Part shown: positions 10,400 to 23,948 of the stretch, one piece after another | Numbering within the stretch: the stretch's first letter is position 1 | Layout of the letters: each line of letters begins with the position of its first letter | Origin: Adiantum capillus-veneris | Lineage: Eukaryota; Streptophyta; Polypodiopsida; Polypodiales; Pteridaceae | Reading direction: 5' to 3' | Assembly: GCA_014529385.2 (NCBI GenBank) | Contig: CM043958.1 | Location: forward strand, 151,698,793-151,762,792 | DNA length: 64,000 nt | Translations under genes and position numbers: made by a program | Notes under the pieces: generated by a model | Database searches by the model: none | What the model was told of the DNA's origin: nothing | Seen by the model: only the letters and a program-made list of their open reading frames with translations

Positions 10400-12650
10400 T
10401 ACAGCTTCTTCTTTGAGATACCCTCTTCTTGGCCTTCTCTGCAGCTTGCATGGCTCCTGTTAAGTGAATAGAGTGTCAAAGATAGAAAATTTGGTAGATT
10501 CCGCCCTGAGTTGTCCTTAACCTGAATTGCTGACAAATTGTCTCCAATTTTCTTCAAATCAATTTTTGAACATGCATAGATGCATAATAACATGTAAAGA
10601 TCAAATTCTTGAAGTTCAAGCAAAAATTTGCAACAAAAGTAAATAATCATGATTATTTACAATTTAGTAATTTTGTCAACTTTTTGCAATTTTGGCATCA
10701 AAGGCTTGAAATACATATCAATTAGATACTCTGAGTGAAGTGTGGGCTCATTTGAGTGCACTGGGTGAGAATAGTGCCAGATTTAGGCTTTAGGTCTCTC
10801 AAACAGTAGATATAAAGGATTTTGAGCTTTTGAGCTCCAAATTTGTTCAAACTTGGTTAGTGGGCTTAGGACATCATGTACTTTGGTCCCATGATGGCAA
10901 AGTTGCAATTTTTCCCCATCTTGGCAAAAAAATAAATAATAGTGATTATTAATTTTTCATCAAAATAAACATTTTTTGGTTCAACTTGGTTCTAGGTATG
11001 GTGTAGACCCTGTGTGTGTGATATGAGGTGATTTGGATCAAAGAATGTGACCTATAACTCAAAAATTGGTCTGCAAGGACTTGTTTGCATTTTTTGGAAA
11101 TTTTTCAAGTATAATTGATCATTTTGGCTCATACTTGAAATGAGGCATGTAATAGGTGTGTACAAGTGATAGGTGAGGTGATGATACCATTTTCAAGCCA
11201 AAATATTGCAAAAGTAAATAATCACGAGTATTTACAGCAGTCAACTTTTTCTTGCAAAACTTGAGAATTTTGACCTAAACATATTCCATACACCTAAATC
11301 AAGTCCTAAATTGAATTTGGTAAAGTTTTGTGTTGCTGGCATCACTTCGTACTTTGTCAACTCTGAAATCATCTATTTTTGTGATTCCATGGCCTATAGA
11401 GTTGGTTAATCACTTTTGAGGCTATGGCTATATAGTCGTGAAGCAACTCATCCAATTTTGGCCCATTTGGAGTCAGTTTTATCTCGTACATCAAATTTGA
11501 CACTTTGTAGCCTTCGAGCCATTTTCTGCTTTTCAAGGGCTTGGCTTGATTGATTTTATGAAACCAATCATATACATTGTGTATAGACCTCGTATATAAG
11601 CTATCTGTGGAGTCAGAATCCAATTCTGGCATTTGCCAAAAACCTAGCTTTTCTACTTGGGACCCCCTCGACCCTTGCCAAATGGTCAACTGTTGATATA
11701 GAAGTGTTCTATTATGTTGGGGCATGCTACAGTTCAAGTCTCATTTGATTTGGCTGAGCTGACACGTTGCTATGGTTGATTTTTGGTCCTAGGCCTTCGT
11801 GCATTGCTCGGATTCTAGGGTTTTTTCCAGGGGTTTAGACTAGCTATCGGCCGTACATAGTGGATCATTGATAAGTATAGAACTTACCCTTCATGTCTCA
11901 TGTGAGTCGGCGCTGAAAACAGCCAACTGTGGACTCCAAAAAATGCGCGCGAAGAAGGTTAAAAAGCTCTCTCTCCAAAGGCGACGAGTGGAAATGAGGT
12001 GATTTTAGCCTACCTTGGGTATTTATACTCGAACTTCCCGAACCAATTTTCCCCAAACTTCCCCATTAGTCCTAATAGGCCGTGAAATTTATGTTAGACT
12101 CAAAAATTTCCCCAATCGGATTGTGTAGCTCATTCTGCAAAAGTAGGTCTGACCGCCTAATTTAGGCTTCACGCTTCCATCTGCCGATTTAATTGAATTT
12201 TTTTGTGCTTGAGCACCTTGTCTTTCTGATCATGAGTGTATCTTCAGTTTTACCATCTGAGCTCCTTTGCTATTTATTAATAATTTTTTACCTGTTTATT
12301 GGAAATATCAAAGAAAATAACAAAATGCGCTAAAAAAGAAAAGTGAAAATCCAATAATTAAGAAAATCCATTGGAAAACACACCTTGATTATTTTTTGTT
12401 GGATTTATCCATTTTCAAGTCTCAATATCAAGAAAAATGATGAAAAATAACCAAAAAGACCATTTTCGAAGATTTTTTTATAGGATTTATACTATTTACA
12501 CTCATTGGGGAGATATTATCAAGTAAATTTCCCTTGTTGATGATTTATAAGGGCATTATTAGGTAATTTTGCAAAAAATCACACGTTAACATCAAAAATT
12601 TTCATCTCTCTTCAAACATTGCCCTTAATTACTTAGTGCCCTTCCACCCC
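10400..12650. other. Non-coding leader-like stretch with related palindromes
   Basis: No convincing gene; the frame at 11737-11369 (minus) matches nothing I know. AT-rich palindromes recur at 10639-10660, about 931-951 bases into the 10 kb block, and 11214-11235. Recurrent prose-like, low-complexity AT sequence resembles the leader of element B at 28.25-30.92 kb in style. No PBS of the TGGCGCC type was found at its right side. Confidence 0.4.
10639..10660. repeat. Perfect 22 bp palindrome
   Basis: GTAAATAATCA is followed directly by its exact reverse complement. Weaker relatives lie at 10931-10951 and 11214-11235 (three mismatches or fewer), spaced about 280-295 bp. Confidence 0.75.
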
Positions 12651-12659
12651 TCCTAGATG

Positions 12660-12960
12660 GCGTACTCAGGGATGACTGTGTGTATGGGTTAAACAGTTGT
12701 GTCTATGCATAGCCTTCGTTGGCTCTATCGTGCTTCGAAGATCAATGCAGTTCAAACCATTATGTTGTGCATGAGTTGGGTCTTGAGTAATTAACTCAAG
12801 GGTTGCTGATGTCAAGGCTAATTGATGCTTTTTTCCAAAGAGAAAATCTTGTAGCTTGTGTGCTCTTTGCTTGATTGTACCATCAAGATGCTTTAGCATG
12901 CTGATTTCCTGAGCTGTTAGTATCACTTTTAAATATTGTCGAGCTTTTAGCCGCCATTGA
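12660..12960 (-). pseudogene. 3' tail segment of element A, unknown function
   Basis: A frame starting near MLKHLDGTIKQRAHKLQDFL runs about 80 codons. Element B has a decayed counterpart at 23.1-23.33 kb (shared ...CACAACATAA... stretch and similar flanking spacing), which shows that this segment belongs to the element rather than to the host. I do not recognise a domain. Confidence 0.45.
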
Positions 12961-13008
12961 TATCTTGGTTTGTCTTGGTCAGAATGGTGATATTAAGTTT
13001 TTTGAGAC

Positions 13009-13422
13009 TTAACTCTTCATTGCTTGATCGGTTTTACAGTTTGCAGAGAAGATAAGTGCTCCTTTTTCTTCCAAATCCATTTCGTGGTAGGTTCCTTGCT
13101 TGAAGCCTGCTCGTCTCTCTGTTGTGATCTTTGGAACCGTCTTTGGTATTTTTGATGATGTTTTGGATACCCAGATTTGAATCGGCTTGTCCTTAAGCTG
13201 TGCTTTTGGTACCCAAATTTGCATGACTCCTTGCATGCTACTTGAAGCATTTACTTGTTGATAGGAAGGGGAAGATTGATTGCTTCGTGGTTTGCTCTGC
13301 TGGTAACTTCTTTTCCATTCCTCTTTGCTTGGTGCAATTGGAACAATGAGTTGTCCGTCTTTAGTGATAGCTTGACCTAATTGGTATCCCAATCTGGTAC
13401 TGCTTTGTACATCCGCATCCAT
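13009..13422 (-). pseudogene. Element A 3' ORF with WVPK motifs
   Basis: The frame contains QIWVPKAQLKDKPIQIWVSK, two units of a Trp-Val-Pro/Ser-Lys motif 15 residues apart, in a basic Ser/Gln/Lys-rich background, followed by an acidic stretch EMDLEEKGALIFS. It follows the protease-like segment at 13377-13752 and probably formed one ORF with it. Element B has at least seven similar motifs in the matching protein. Function unknown; Trp/basic repeats may bind RNA or DNA (inference). Confidence 0.55.
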
Positions 13423-13752
13423 GAGATTCCAAGAATCATTGTCTCATTCATGTGTTCATCTGGTAACCATAAAAACTGATGAGAATATGAACATCCATGT
13501 ACTATCACATTTAAGTTGACTACTCCCAATGTTGGTGTTGGGTTCTTGTTGCATCCTTTGATGGTCGCTAATCCCGTTGTCAAAGACTGATTGGTTGCTT
13601 TCTTGTATGTGGAATAACTGATTTTGCATTACTCAAGCTCCTATATCAACCAATGCATTTGTGCTATGATTGTTGAGCTGTACTTTGATGCGAAGGCCCA
13701 TTCTATCTAACCATTCATCATGTGTTGACACGCCATCTTTCGGAATTCCCAT
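13377..13752 (-). pseudogene. Second retropepsin-like domain, downstream of integrase
   Basis: An ATG at 13752 opens MGIPKDGVSTHDEWLDRMG; about 30 residues on comes ALVDIGA, which matches the ALVDTGA active-site box of retropepsins with Thr to Ile, followed by a TGA. After a frameshift come a GVVNLNVIV beta-strand-like stretch, FLWLP, and ILGISWM, matching the flap and the ILG..W box near a retropepsin C terminus. The normal gag-side protease of this element lies 5 kb upstream in reading direction at 18.4 kb, so this is an additional domain in an unusual place. Inactive here. Confidence 0.6.
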
Positions 13753-13847
13753 TGTCAGTCATCTGTTTCCAGAGTGTTGATGGGAATAGGTATTTGTTGA
13801 TCCTTGAGAGCATCTTTCCTTTTGAGTACTCAAAGCCGAGCTTCTTC

Positions 13848-14288
13848 TTAGGCTTCATCAATAACCTGCTGTTGTTTTATCTTCCTTTGCTTAGCTGCAT
13901 GCATTCTTTCTAGCAATTTATTGGTTAGTGGCATATTGTACTTCTTTAAACAACATGCACTAATCCAATTAGCCATTGGTTCACCATCTAGGGTGGACGA
14001 CTTAACTGCTCCATTTGGAGATACATCTTCAATGATAAACAGTCCGTTTCTCTTTTTCTTAAACTTGGGAATGTGTTGCTTAAGGGAATAGACTAAAACT
14101 AAGTCCCCTTTTTTGAAGATTTTTGTAATTAGATGGAAATAAAAAAACTGCTTTTGTTTCTGCTTTTGTGCATAGATGTGAGCTACAACAGTTACCCTTT
14201 GCTCATCTAACTTTTCTAAATCTTCAAGTCTCTCTGACAATTCATGTCCAATCCACTTAAGATCCTTAGCTACCCTTAGTGTCGGCAA
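13848..14288 (-). pseudogene. Gypsy integrase C-terminal region
   Basis: The frame contains KIFKKGDLVLVYSLKQHIPKFKKK and DGEPMANWISACCLKKY, the pattern of the gypsy integrase C-terminal DNA-binding module (F.kGDlVL... followed by G....w....LK.y). It follows the integrase core after a frameshift near 14300-14370 and ends at a stop at 13848. No chromodomain is visible after it. Confidence 0.7.
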
Positions 14289-14369
14289 TAGAAACTCTAT
14301 TGGCAGTATGGCATCAAGACCATAAACAAGGTTAAAGGGTATAGCATCTAAAGCTATTTTGAATGAAAC

Positions 14370-15566
14370 TCAATAATCCCATAGAGCTGCATGGAGATTC
14401 ATTTCCCAGTCTGTCCTTCCTGAACTAACCACTTTAGTCAATACCAAGCTAAGAATTTTATTCGTATGCTCAACTTGTCCGTTTGCTTGTGGGTGATAGG
14501 GAGCTGATTTGTTATGGATGACCATAAATTCATTAAGCATATACTTGATTACTTCATTGAGAAAATGAGTCCCCCTATCGCTGACAATTTCTTTTGGCAG
14601 TCCATATCTTGTGAACCCATACTCATATAACAATGCGGCGGTGGTTTTGGCATCATTCCTTTGAGTTGCTTTAGCTTCAGCCCACTTGGTCAAATAGTCC
14701 GCAGCTACAATGATATATTGAGCTTGGGTTCTATAAGCACGTGGTTGTATTGGCCCAACAAAATTGATACCCCATTTTGGGAAAGCTCTAGCCCCCATCA
14801 TTGGTCTTACATGCATGCTATCTACACATGTTGGCATTTTTGCTTGTTGACAAGCATCACACCTTCGAACATATTCTTTGGCATCTGCAAAAAGTGTTGG
14901 CCACCAAATGCCTGCCATTAAGATTTCTCTTGTAGTGGTCTCAACCGAAAAGTGACCTCCAGCTAATCCAGCATGTACTTGTTCTATAATTGGAATATAC
15001 TTATCTTCATTTATACATAGACGCAGATGTTTATCCTTACCTCTCCAATACAATTGGTTTCCAATAAGAGCATAATCTCTTGCTTCAGTTTCAATTGCTT
15101 TTTGACGGCGTTTACTCATATCCTCAGGAATTGTTCGGCTTGATAAGTAAGTAACTAGATAGTTACCCCACTTAGGAACATGCGACATTTGGAACAATGT
15201 TACATGAGGTATGGGTGTTTGTTTTTTACATTGAGGATAATTTTTCACAAAAGAATGAACATCAATCTTCATAGTTGGCCAAAATACTCCAAGTCTCAAG
15301 ATCCGTCGCATAGTTTGATCTTCTGCAAAGTAAAGTCCTACTATGGTAATATGTGCTTGACTTAGGTATTGGGTTTTCTCCTCAGAATTTATGCATAAGA
15401 GCAATATTCCATCTCGATTTCTTTTGTACAACCTTCCAGCTAGAAATTGATACATAGCCAATTGCTCATTTAATCCAATTGTAATAGGAAGTGGTATTTG
15501 CAAATCCACTTGAGTTGTTGTCATCAATGATACCATGTTTTTTGACCATCTAGGTATCATTTCCAC
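14370..15566 (-). pseudogene. Gypsy integrase: zinc-binding domain and core
   Basis: About 398 codons are open. An H2C2 zinc-binding segment reads HAGLAGGHF...CDACQQAK. The core follows: WGINFVGPI where the family has WGIDFVGPI (first catalytic Asp is Asn, codon AAT), then VSDRGTHF (second Asp) and HPQANGQVEHTNKIL (Glu). The upstream part carries a duplicated, partly similar CKKQTPIPH region, so a second H2C2-like copy may be present. Integrase inserts cDNA; the Asp to Asn change should abolish catalysis. Confidence 0.88.
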
Positions 15567-15871
15567 GAAGCATCTACTAGATCATTGTCTACTCCTTTAG
15601 GTGGTTCTCCTGAGACAATCCTTGACAAATGATCTGCTCTTTGTTGTGTAGTGGCCTTTTTTACAACTACCGTGAAATCAAATTCTAAAAGAATGATGAA
15701 CCATCTCACTATTCTTCCTGTGCTGCATGGCTTGTTGACCAAGTACAATAAGGCTTGGTGCTCCACAAAGAACACAAATTTGTTGGCTAATAGGTAATGT
15801 CTATACTTTTTAACGGCATAGATCATTCCTAGTCCTTCCCTTTTGGTGGTGGTATAATTTTTTTCTGCCAT
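15557..15871 (-). pseudogene. Gypsy RNase H
   Basis: The frame starts MAEKNYTTTKREGLGMIYAV, with KYRHYLLANKFVFFVEHQAL and RADHLSRI, the standard plant gypsy RNase H series (nYtttErE.LA.v.a..kfRhYLlg..f...tDH..L...ADhLSR). The catalytic Asp of the DH pair is Glu (VEHQAL). It is separated from RT at 16030 by about 160 bp in other frames with stops. Confidence 0.82.
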
Positions 15872-16029
15872 ATTTAATTATCGGCTAGCATAAGAAATAG
15901 GAAATTCAATTTTTCTGTCTCCGAGATGGAAAATTTGGAAGCATCTACATGTATGTGGAATATCTTATTCCAATCTGGTGCTTTCAATATTGGAGCTGAA
16001 GTGAGAGCTTGCTTAAGCTTTATGAATGA

Positions 16030-16860
16030 TTATTCACATGCCTCAGTCCATTCAAAGTGTGTAATCAAGCTATACATGGGTTTTGCAGTTATTGTGTACA
16101 TGTAAATGAAACGTCTGTAATATCCAGAATGCCCCATGAAGGCTTGAACCCCCTTGACTATTGTCAGTCTAGGCAAATCAGTAATAATATGAATTTGGTC
16201 CATATTAGTAGCTATGCCATTTTTAGACACTATATGTCCAAGAAATTTTCCTTGTCTTCCCATGAATGTGCACTTCTCAAGATTTAAGCAAATCCTATAA
16301 AGTCTACATTTTCCGAATACCTTTTTCAGGTGTTCAAAATGATTAGCTCGGATTGATGAATGTACACATACATCATCCATATATACTTCCAAGAATTTCC
16401 TAAGATATTCTTTAAAGGCATGGCTCATCAATCTTTGAAAGGTGACAGGGGCATTAGTTAACGCAAAAGGCATAACCCGATAGGCAAAAATACCCCATTC
16501 CATTGCAAAGGCAATTTTATGCTGATCTTTTGGGTCAACCAAAAGTTGATTGTATCCTGAAAATCCACCTAAAAGCCTGTAAGATTCTTTTCTTGCAACT
16601 CCTTTTAAAACATGCCCAGTGATTGAAAGAGTAAAGTTGTCTCTAATGGTAGCTGCATTCACTTTCTTGAGGTTGACACACACTCGTAATTGTCCATTTT
16701 TCTTAGACACTACCACAATTGGAGACACCCAATCTGTGTGTTTTATTTCATAGATGAATTCAGCCTCCTTTAGCTTTTCAATCTCTCCTTTAATCTTCCT
16801 AGAAAATGTTTCAGTGTATGTGTATGGCCTTTGTCTACTTCGTTTCGCATCATCTCTCAT
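16030..16860 (-). pseudogene. Gypsy reverse transcriptase
   Basis: Motifs in order: SPIVVVSKKNGQLRVCVN, LLGGFSGYNQL, MPFALTNAPVTFQRLM, VYMDDVCVHS, GKFLGHIVS and AFMGHSGYYRRFI. These are the canonical gypsy RT boxes including the YxDD catalytic pair. The first catalytic Asp, normally in LDGFSGYNQ, is Gly here (codon GGT). About 277 codons are open, so most of the domain survived despite the lethal change. It would synthesise cDNA from element RNA. Confidence 0.9.
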
Positions 16861-17035
16861 GGGTATGATATGTTGATAGATTTTTGGATCAACGCCCTTG
16901 AGATCCTTGTAAGACCAAGCAAAGATATCTCCGGTATTCTTTTAGTAAGCTTAACAAAATCCCGTCTTATTCTTCCGTAAGGTCATTTGTAATGTAGGCT
17001 AGTCTAGGCTCTTCTCTTGGTTCGACGAGATCTAT

Positions 17036-18062
17036 CTATTTTGCATTTTCCGACCCTTCGTAGGACTCGCTCTGTTTTCGTAGTTCTCTAACAGGTTGTT
17101 CAACTATGATCTTTTCATCTTGGAGAGTATATTTCTTGTTATGGGATGGAACACTCATTACATATTTACCCTCTTCTTCAATGGTTTCCATTTCAGTTGT
17201 ATATATCTCCTTTAGAGGTTTTTTCAACTCTTGATATTTCTTTTTTCGTTCGACTCGTGTCATGGTTGAATCCTTGTCCTAGTTTTTAGGTTTTGCTTGA
17301 GTTTCTTTTCTCGTTTTTCTCGACATTTTTTACATTTCTTGTTTTTTGTTTGGTTTGAAGGATATCTGCCAATGATTTTGTCCTTGACACAATCATGTGC
17401 ATCTATCTGTATCAAGAACTATGTTCTACTAGAGACTGATGGCATAGGTCTAGCTTTCAAATTTCTAGTGTCTTTTTCATCTATACCATTTTTGTCTTCT
17501 CGGTTTCTGTTTAGCAAAGTCAAAAAACTTTTCCTCCCCTCCTTTCATGAGTAGCTTAGCTCCCACATGTTCTTTTTCCAACCCCAAATCATTTGAGGTA
17601 GCTGAATGTTCTTCTAACTCATCTATTGCATCATAGTAGAGGTCTGAAAAGACTTGTTGAGCTTTCATCAAGTCCTTGGATTCTGGAATTTCGTCTTCAA
17701 TGTGAAGGGTTGAGATCATTTGTATGGGAATTATGGCATAGCCGTCCTCATTGCAATATTAAGTAGGCATAGACGTATTTACACATACATCCATTGTCGC
17801 TAAAATTTGAGTCTACTCAAATGGCTCAAACAAATGCTTTGGAAAGGGTTCAGGTACATAAGCTTCATCTGTGCAATCCCTTTCTAAGATAAATTCTTAT
17901 CTTGTTAAGCTCCCATTTTTTAAAGCTCCGCACATCCAAATAGGAGTGTCTTTGTTCAACCAAGATGGAAGCTTAGTTTCAGCTGAAGAGACTGAATCAA
18001 ATTCTTGTATTGGTGTTTTCATGACATCTCTATAAGTGTGATCTTTTAGATTAACCCTGGTT
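17036..18062 (-). pseudogene. Acidic spacer between protease and RT of element A
   Basis: After the protease, the reading frame (with stops) parallels element B at 24.2-24.73 kb: both have a DH.YRDV opening, EFDS, W.N/GKP..WMCGA and an acidic tail. Segment 17719-17477 ends in a basic FAKQKPRRQKWYR, and 17263-17036 is Lys/Glu-rich. No domain is recognised. It is family-specific linker, useful mainly as proof that A and B are related. Confidence 0.6.
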
Positions 18063-18064
18063 AT

Positions 18065-18497
18065 TCATCCCACTTGCTTCAAGTATAGATAATTGTTTCT
18101 CCAATCTTGAATGAGTCGTACTTGTCTCATGAAAGGTCTTCCCAATATGATTTCATAATTGAGTGTCTTTCCAAAGTCTACTATGGCAAAAGTGTGCTGA
18201 TATTCAATCCCATAGGAATTAACTATCACTTTTTCAAGCAGTCCTAATGGTCTTTCAATGTGTCCATCGGCCAATTGCGATTTCATTCGAGTTTTTCTAA
18301 TGGTTGGTTGTCCCCAGAATTCCCATACTACTTTTGCGGCTATGGCTATGCCTGCCCCACTATCCAGTATTGCCATGGTTTCTATGTCAATATATTTCAC
18401 TAGAAGGGTTGTGTTTTCTTCTTCCCCTTCGTAGTATTCTCCAACTTTGTTCATTGGAACAAATTGAAACTCTTTGTTGTCCATTTCATGTTTCCAT
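18065..18497 (-). pseudogene. Gypsy gag-side aspartic protease of element A
   Basis: NKVGEYYEGEEENTT precedes MAILDSGAGIAI (the D-S/T-G active site), then LADGHIERPLGLLEKVIVN, FAIVDFGK and EIILGRPFMRQ (ILGRPF C-terminal box). Element B has the same protein at about two-thirds identity by eye. The domain would release gag and pol proteins. Coding homology to B stops near 18490, exactly where CCCGGGGGATTCAC starts, so the upstream codons of the open frame belong to an inserted transposon. Confidence 0.88.
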
Positions 18498-18630
18498 CCC
18501 GGGGGATTCACTGTGTTTTTCCGTATGATATCACGTGAGTGTACAATAGGGGGGTTTTTAGATTTTGTAGATAAGCATATACAATAAGGGTAGCCCCTCA
18601 TTATTTCATACTCATACTGTACACATAAGA
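18498..18630. mobile_element. One end of a second inverted-repeat transposon
   Basis: CCCGGGGGATTCAC at 18498-18511 is identical to the terminal repeat of the 4027-4786 element. The next 100 bases align with the inward sequence of that element's right end (GTGAGTGTA, a G run, TTTTTA, then TAAGCATATA), so this is a terminal region of the same family. The other end was not found before 23 kb; the element may stop at the poly(G) tract at 18631 or be truncated. Confidence 0.65.
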
Positions 18631-18703
18631 GGGGGGGGGGGGGGGGGGGTGTTACATTGGGGCTACATTCAACTACCTAAGCCACCTTAAATACATTAGT
18701 AAG

Positions 18704-18761
<58 letters not shown>

Positions 18762-19188
18762 TGCATCGACGAATACTTTCATGGCGTGGTGAAAGTAAGG
18801 GCAAACTTGAAATTCTCTCATTTTTTGTCAAAATTAGAAGCTTTTGTCGGTAATTACACTAAAACTTATGTAAATTTCCTCATTTTCTTAAAGCCAAGCT
18901 CAAACCCCTCTAATTTGTCAAAATTCCCAAAATACCCTTCAAATTTTTAAAATTCCCAAAGTACCCATGTATCTATTTTGATCGGATTGATCAAGCTTTT
19001 CTAATTTTTATTCCTTTTTAACAATTGAGATGCATTTTTGAGTGGTTAGCATGTAATTTGTCACATATTACCTCACAAAACAGGCGATTATGTCCACAAA
19101 GATAACACATAAGTGTAGTCATCAACAAAATGTCAATCATTGAAGAACAAGAATACATCCTAATTACTCTCTATCCTGCCACACATTG

Positions 19189-19270
<82 letters not shown>

Positions 19271-19374
19271 GAGAAGAGAAGAATAAGAAGAAGAAGAGAC
19301 TTTTAACGTTGTAGGAAACTATCCCAACATACCTTAAAGATCTAGCCGACAAGGAGAGGTGAACTCAAGACCTG

Positions 19375-19463
<89 letters not shown>

Positions 19464-19500
19464 TGGAGAATGTTAAAGCTGGTATTTATTATGCTAGTTC
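18631..19500. repeat. Cluster of poly(G) and GA/CT microsatellites
   Basis: G19 at 18631-18649, (CT)n at 18704-18758, (GA)n at about 19191-19274, (GA)n at 19380-19426, and a G run of about 36 at 19427-19462. Frames over these runs are artefacts. Between them, 18837-18905 forms a direct repeat with 22981-23049. Confidence 0.9.
18837..18905. repeat. Direct repeat, left copy
   Basis: TCGGTAATTACACTAAA with flanking GAAGC and a downstream AGCCAAGCTCAAA is matched at 22981-23049 with some substitutions. The two copies lie 4.14 kb apart in the same orientation and bracket the gene debris described below. Confidence 0.6.
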
Positions 19501-22680
<3,180 letters not shown>

Positions 22681-22689
22681 TCTTTTCCT

Positions 22690-22962
22690 TCTAGATCCTC
22701 CTCTAGTTGGAGAGTATGGCAGCATGGATATCTTTGTTGGAGGCATCATGAGCAATGTGCTAGATGAAGGGCATGGTGTCAGTGAGCATGAGGTAGAGGA
22801 GGACCCCGAGGCTCCAGATATCTACGCGATGGTTGTAGCTTCCTTTGATGAGCTTCGGCGCGTGGAAGGTTGAGGTTCCAACATAGGGGTCATCAAGCCT
22901 CTGCCGTGGATGCTCCACCCTTGCATGCCCAAAGTCTGCCAGCAACCCTAAACCCTAAACTG
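22690..22962 (-). pseudogene. Protein kinase catalytic-domain fragment
   Basis: Minus-strand translation shows LLADFGHARV (DFG, subdomain VII), YVGTSTFHAPKLI (subdomain VIII, normally GT..Y.APE), and VDIWSLGVLLYLMLTDTMPF (subdomain IX). A TAG follows, and beyond it SNKDIHAAILSN continues the kinase pattern. The look is CAMK/calcium-dependent kinase-like. The N lobe, catalytic loop HRD and C-terminal part are missing, and the conserved APE Glu is Lys. The sequence before DFG (TTTAGGGTTTAG) could be a splice acceptor. It is a gene fragment, probably captured or duplicated, and not a working kinase. Confidence 0.75.
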
Positions 22963-22980
22963 GCTTTTAGATCATAGTTT

Positions 22981-23049
22981 GAAGCATCTATCGGTAGTTA
23001 CACTAAATCTTGTCACATTTTGTCAAAATTTTTCAAGGCAAGCTCAAAA
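22981..23049. repeat. Direct repeat, right copy
   Basis: Partner of 18837-18905, with TCGGTAGTTACACTAAA and a downstream AGGCAAGCTCAAA. It lies directly at the edge of element B's homologous tail (starting about 23100). Confidence 0.6.
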
Positions 23050-23336
23050 TCTAGCCTAGATGGGTCCCCCCTTCCTATTTGGAGTCATCCTTTACGACAG
23101 GGTATCGCAAAGGGTATGTGTTGTGCTTGGGCAATTAAAAGTTGTGCCTATGCAGGCCTTGTAATGTAGCCCTATTATGCATACACAGTCAATGCATGGA
23201 AAAGATTTATGTTGTGCAAGATGTGGGTATAAGCAATTTTCTTATTCGCATTTGTTGGCGAGGCTTCCTATTCTAAGCAATGTAATGGTCTTTGAAGCTC
23301 TTGTATCGTTGCTTGATTGAAGAGACTTGCTCTCTT

Positions 23337-23860
23337 CTAACTGTACTGTAATTGTAGGAAGAATTGTAAGAATTCAAGCGGCGATGCGCTGAAAGCAGTT
23401 TTGTTGTTCTTCTTTGGGACCCATTTCTTTGTGATTATTGGCTGTTTTGTTGCTGACGCTCGTTTGGGAACCCATACTTGCCCGTACTTCATTTGTGTTT
23501 GAAGAGACTTCTTTGGGATCCACTTTTTTGTTGTGTGAGTCAACAGTGGTCTTTGCTTCAGCCCTTTTACGCTTGGTTGGGGATGGGATTTAGGCTTTGA
23601 AATTTGATACTGAGGTTGTTTTGGAATCCAAATGAATTCTTGACTTTTTTGTGCTTGAATCAACTTCTTTGGATCCCAAACCAGAGTTGTGAAAGCTTGC
23701 GACTTTGTGATATTATTACCCGTTCGTGCACGCTTTCCTTGTTTTTGTTTTGGTGTTGGATCTTGTGATTTGTCATTAGAGATCTTTGTCTTCTTGATCC
23801 ATATCTGTTTTTGGCCGCTCTGGCTTTTTGGTATCCAGATTTGTCAAGCTTTTTGGCTTT
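23337..23860 (-). pseudogene. Element B protein with repeated W-[IV]-P-K motifs
   Basis: The frame shows QIWIPKS, QIWIKKT, LVWDPKK, FIWIPKQ, KKWIPKK, QVWVPKR and KKWVPKK within about 150 residues, in a Lys/Gln/Ser/Thr-rich, low-complexity background. One more copy (QKWIPKS) lies in the preceding spacer ORF near 24200. Element A's matching ORF has two such motifs. Spacing is irregular (14-28 residues). No known domain is recognised. Regular Trp/basic motifs suggest nucleic-acid or protein binding; this is inference. The 23337 end is a stop; the upstream side is open to a stop near 23851. Confidence 0.6.
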
Positions 23861-23948
23861 GACTTGTTGTCCTGTTCTTTTGACCTGTCATGGTTGTTGC
23901 TGAAGGGGTTGGTGATAGTGATGGCCTGAGTTGATGAAAGGGGATGTC

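Larger units (their letters stand above)
12660..18497 (-). mobile_element. Ty3/gypsy retrotransposon A, 5' side truncated
   Basis: On the minus strand the order is protease (18.4 kb), acidic spacer, RT, RNase H, integrase, then a second protease-like ORF and a WVPK-containing ORF. RT before integrase defines Ty3/gypsy. The 5' side ends at 18498 where an inverted-repeat transposon end begins, so gag and 5' LTR are missing. It is homologous to element B in protease, spacer, WVPK ORF and the 12.66-12.92 kb segment. No LTR was identified. Frameshifts, stops and catalytic substitutions make it inactive. Confidence 0.88.

Noticed and set aside
11369-11737. 122-codon minus-strand frame
   Set aside because: No recognised domain and no homologous frame in element B; kept only as part of an unassigned stretch.
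22944-22960. Telomere-like CCCTAAA units
   Set aside because: Only two units are present and they coincide with the edge of the kinase fragment, where a splice acceptor reading is as good. Not enough for an interstitial telomere.
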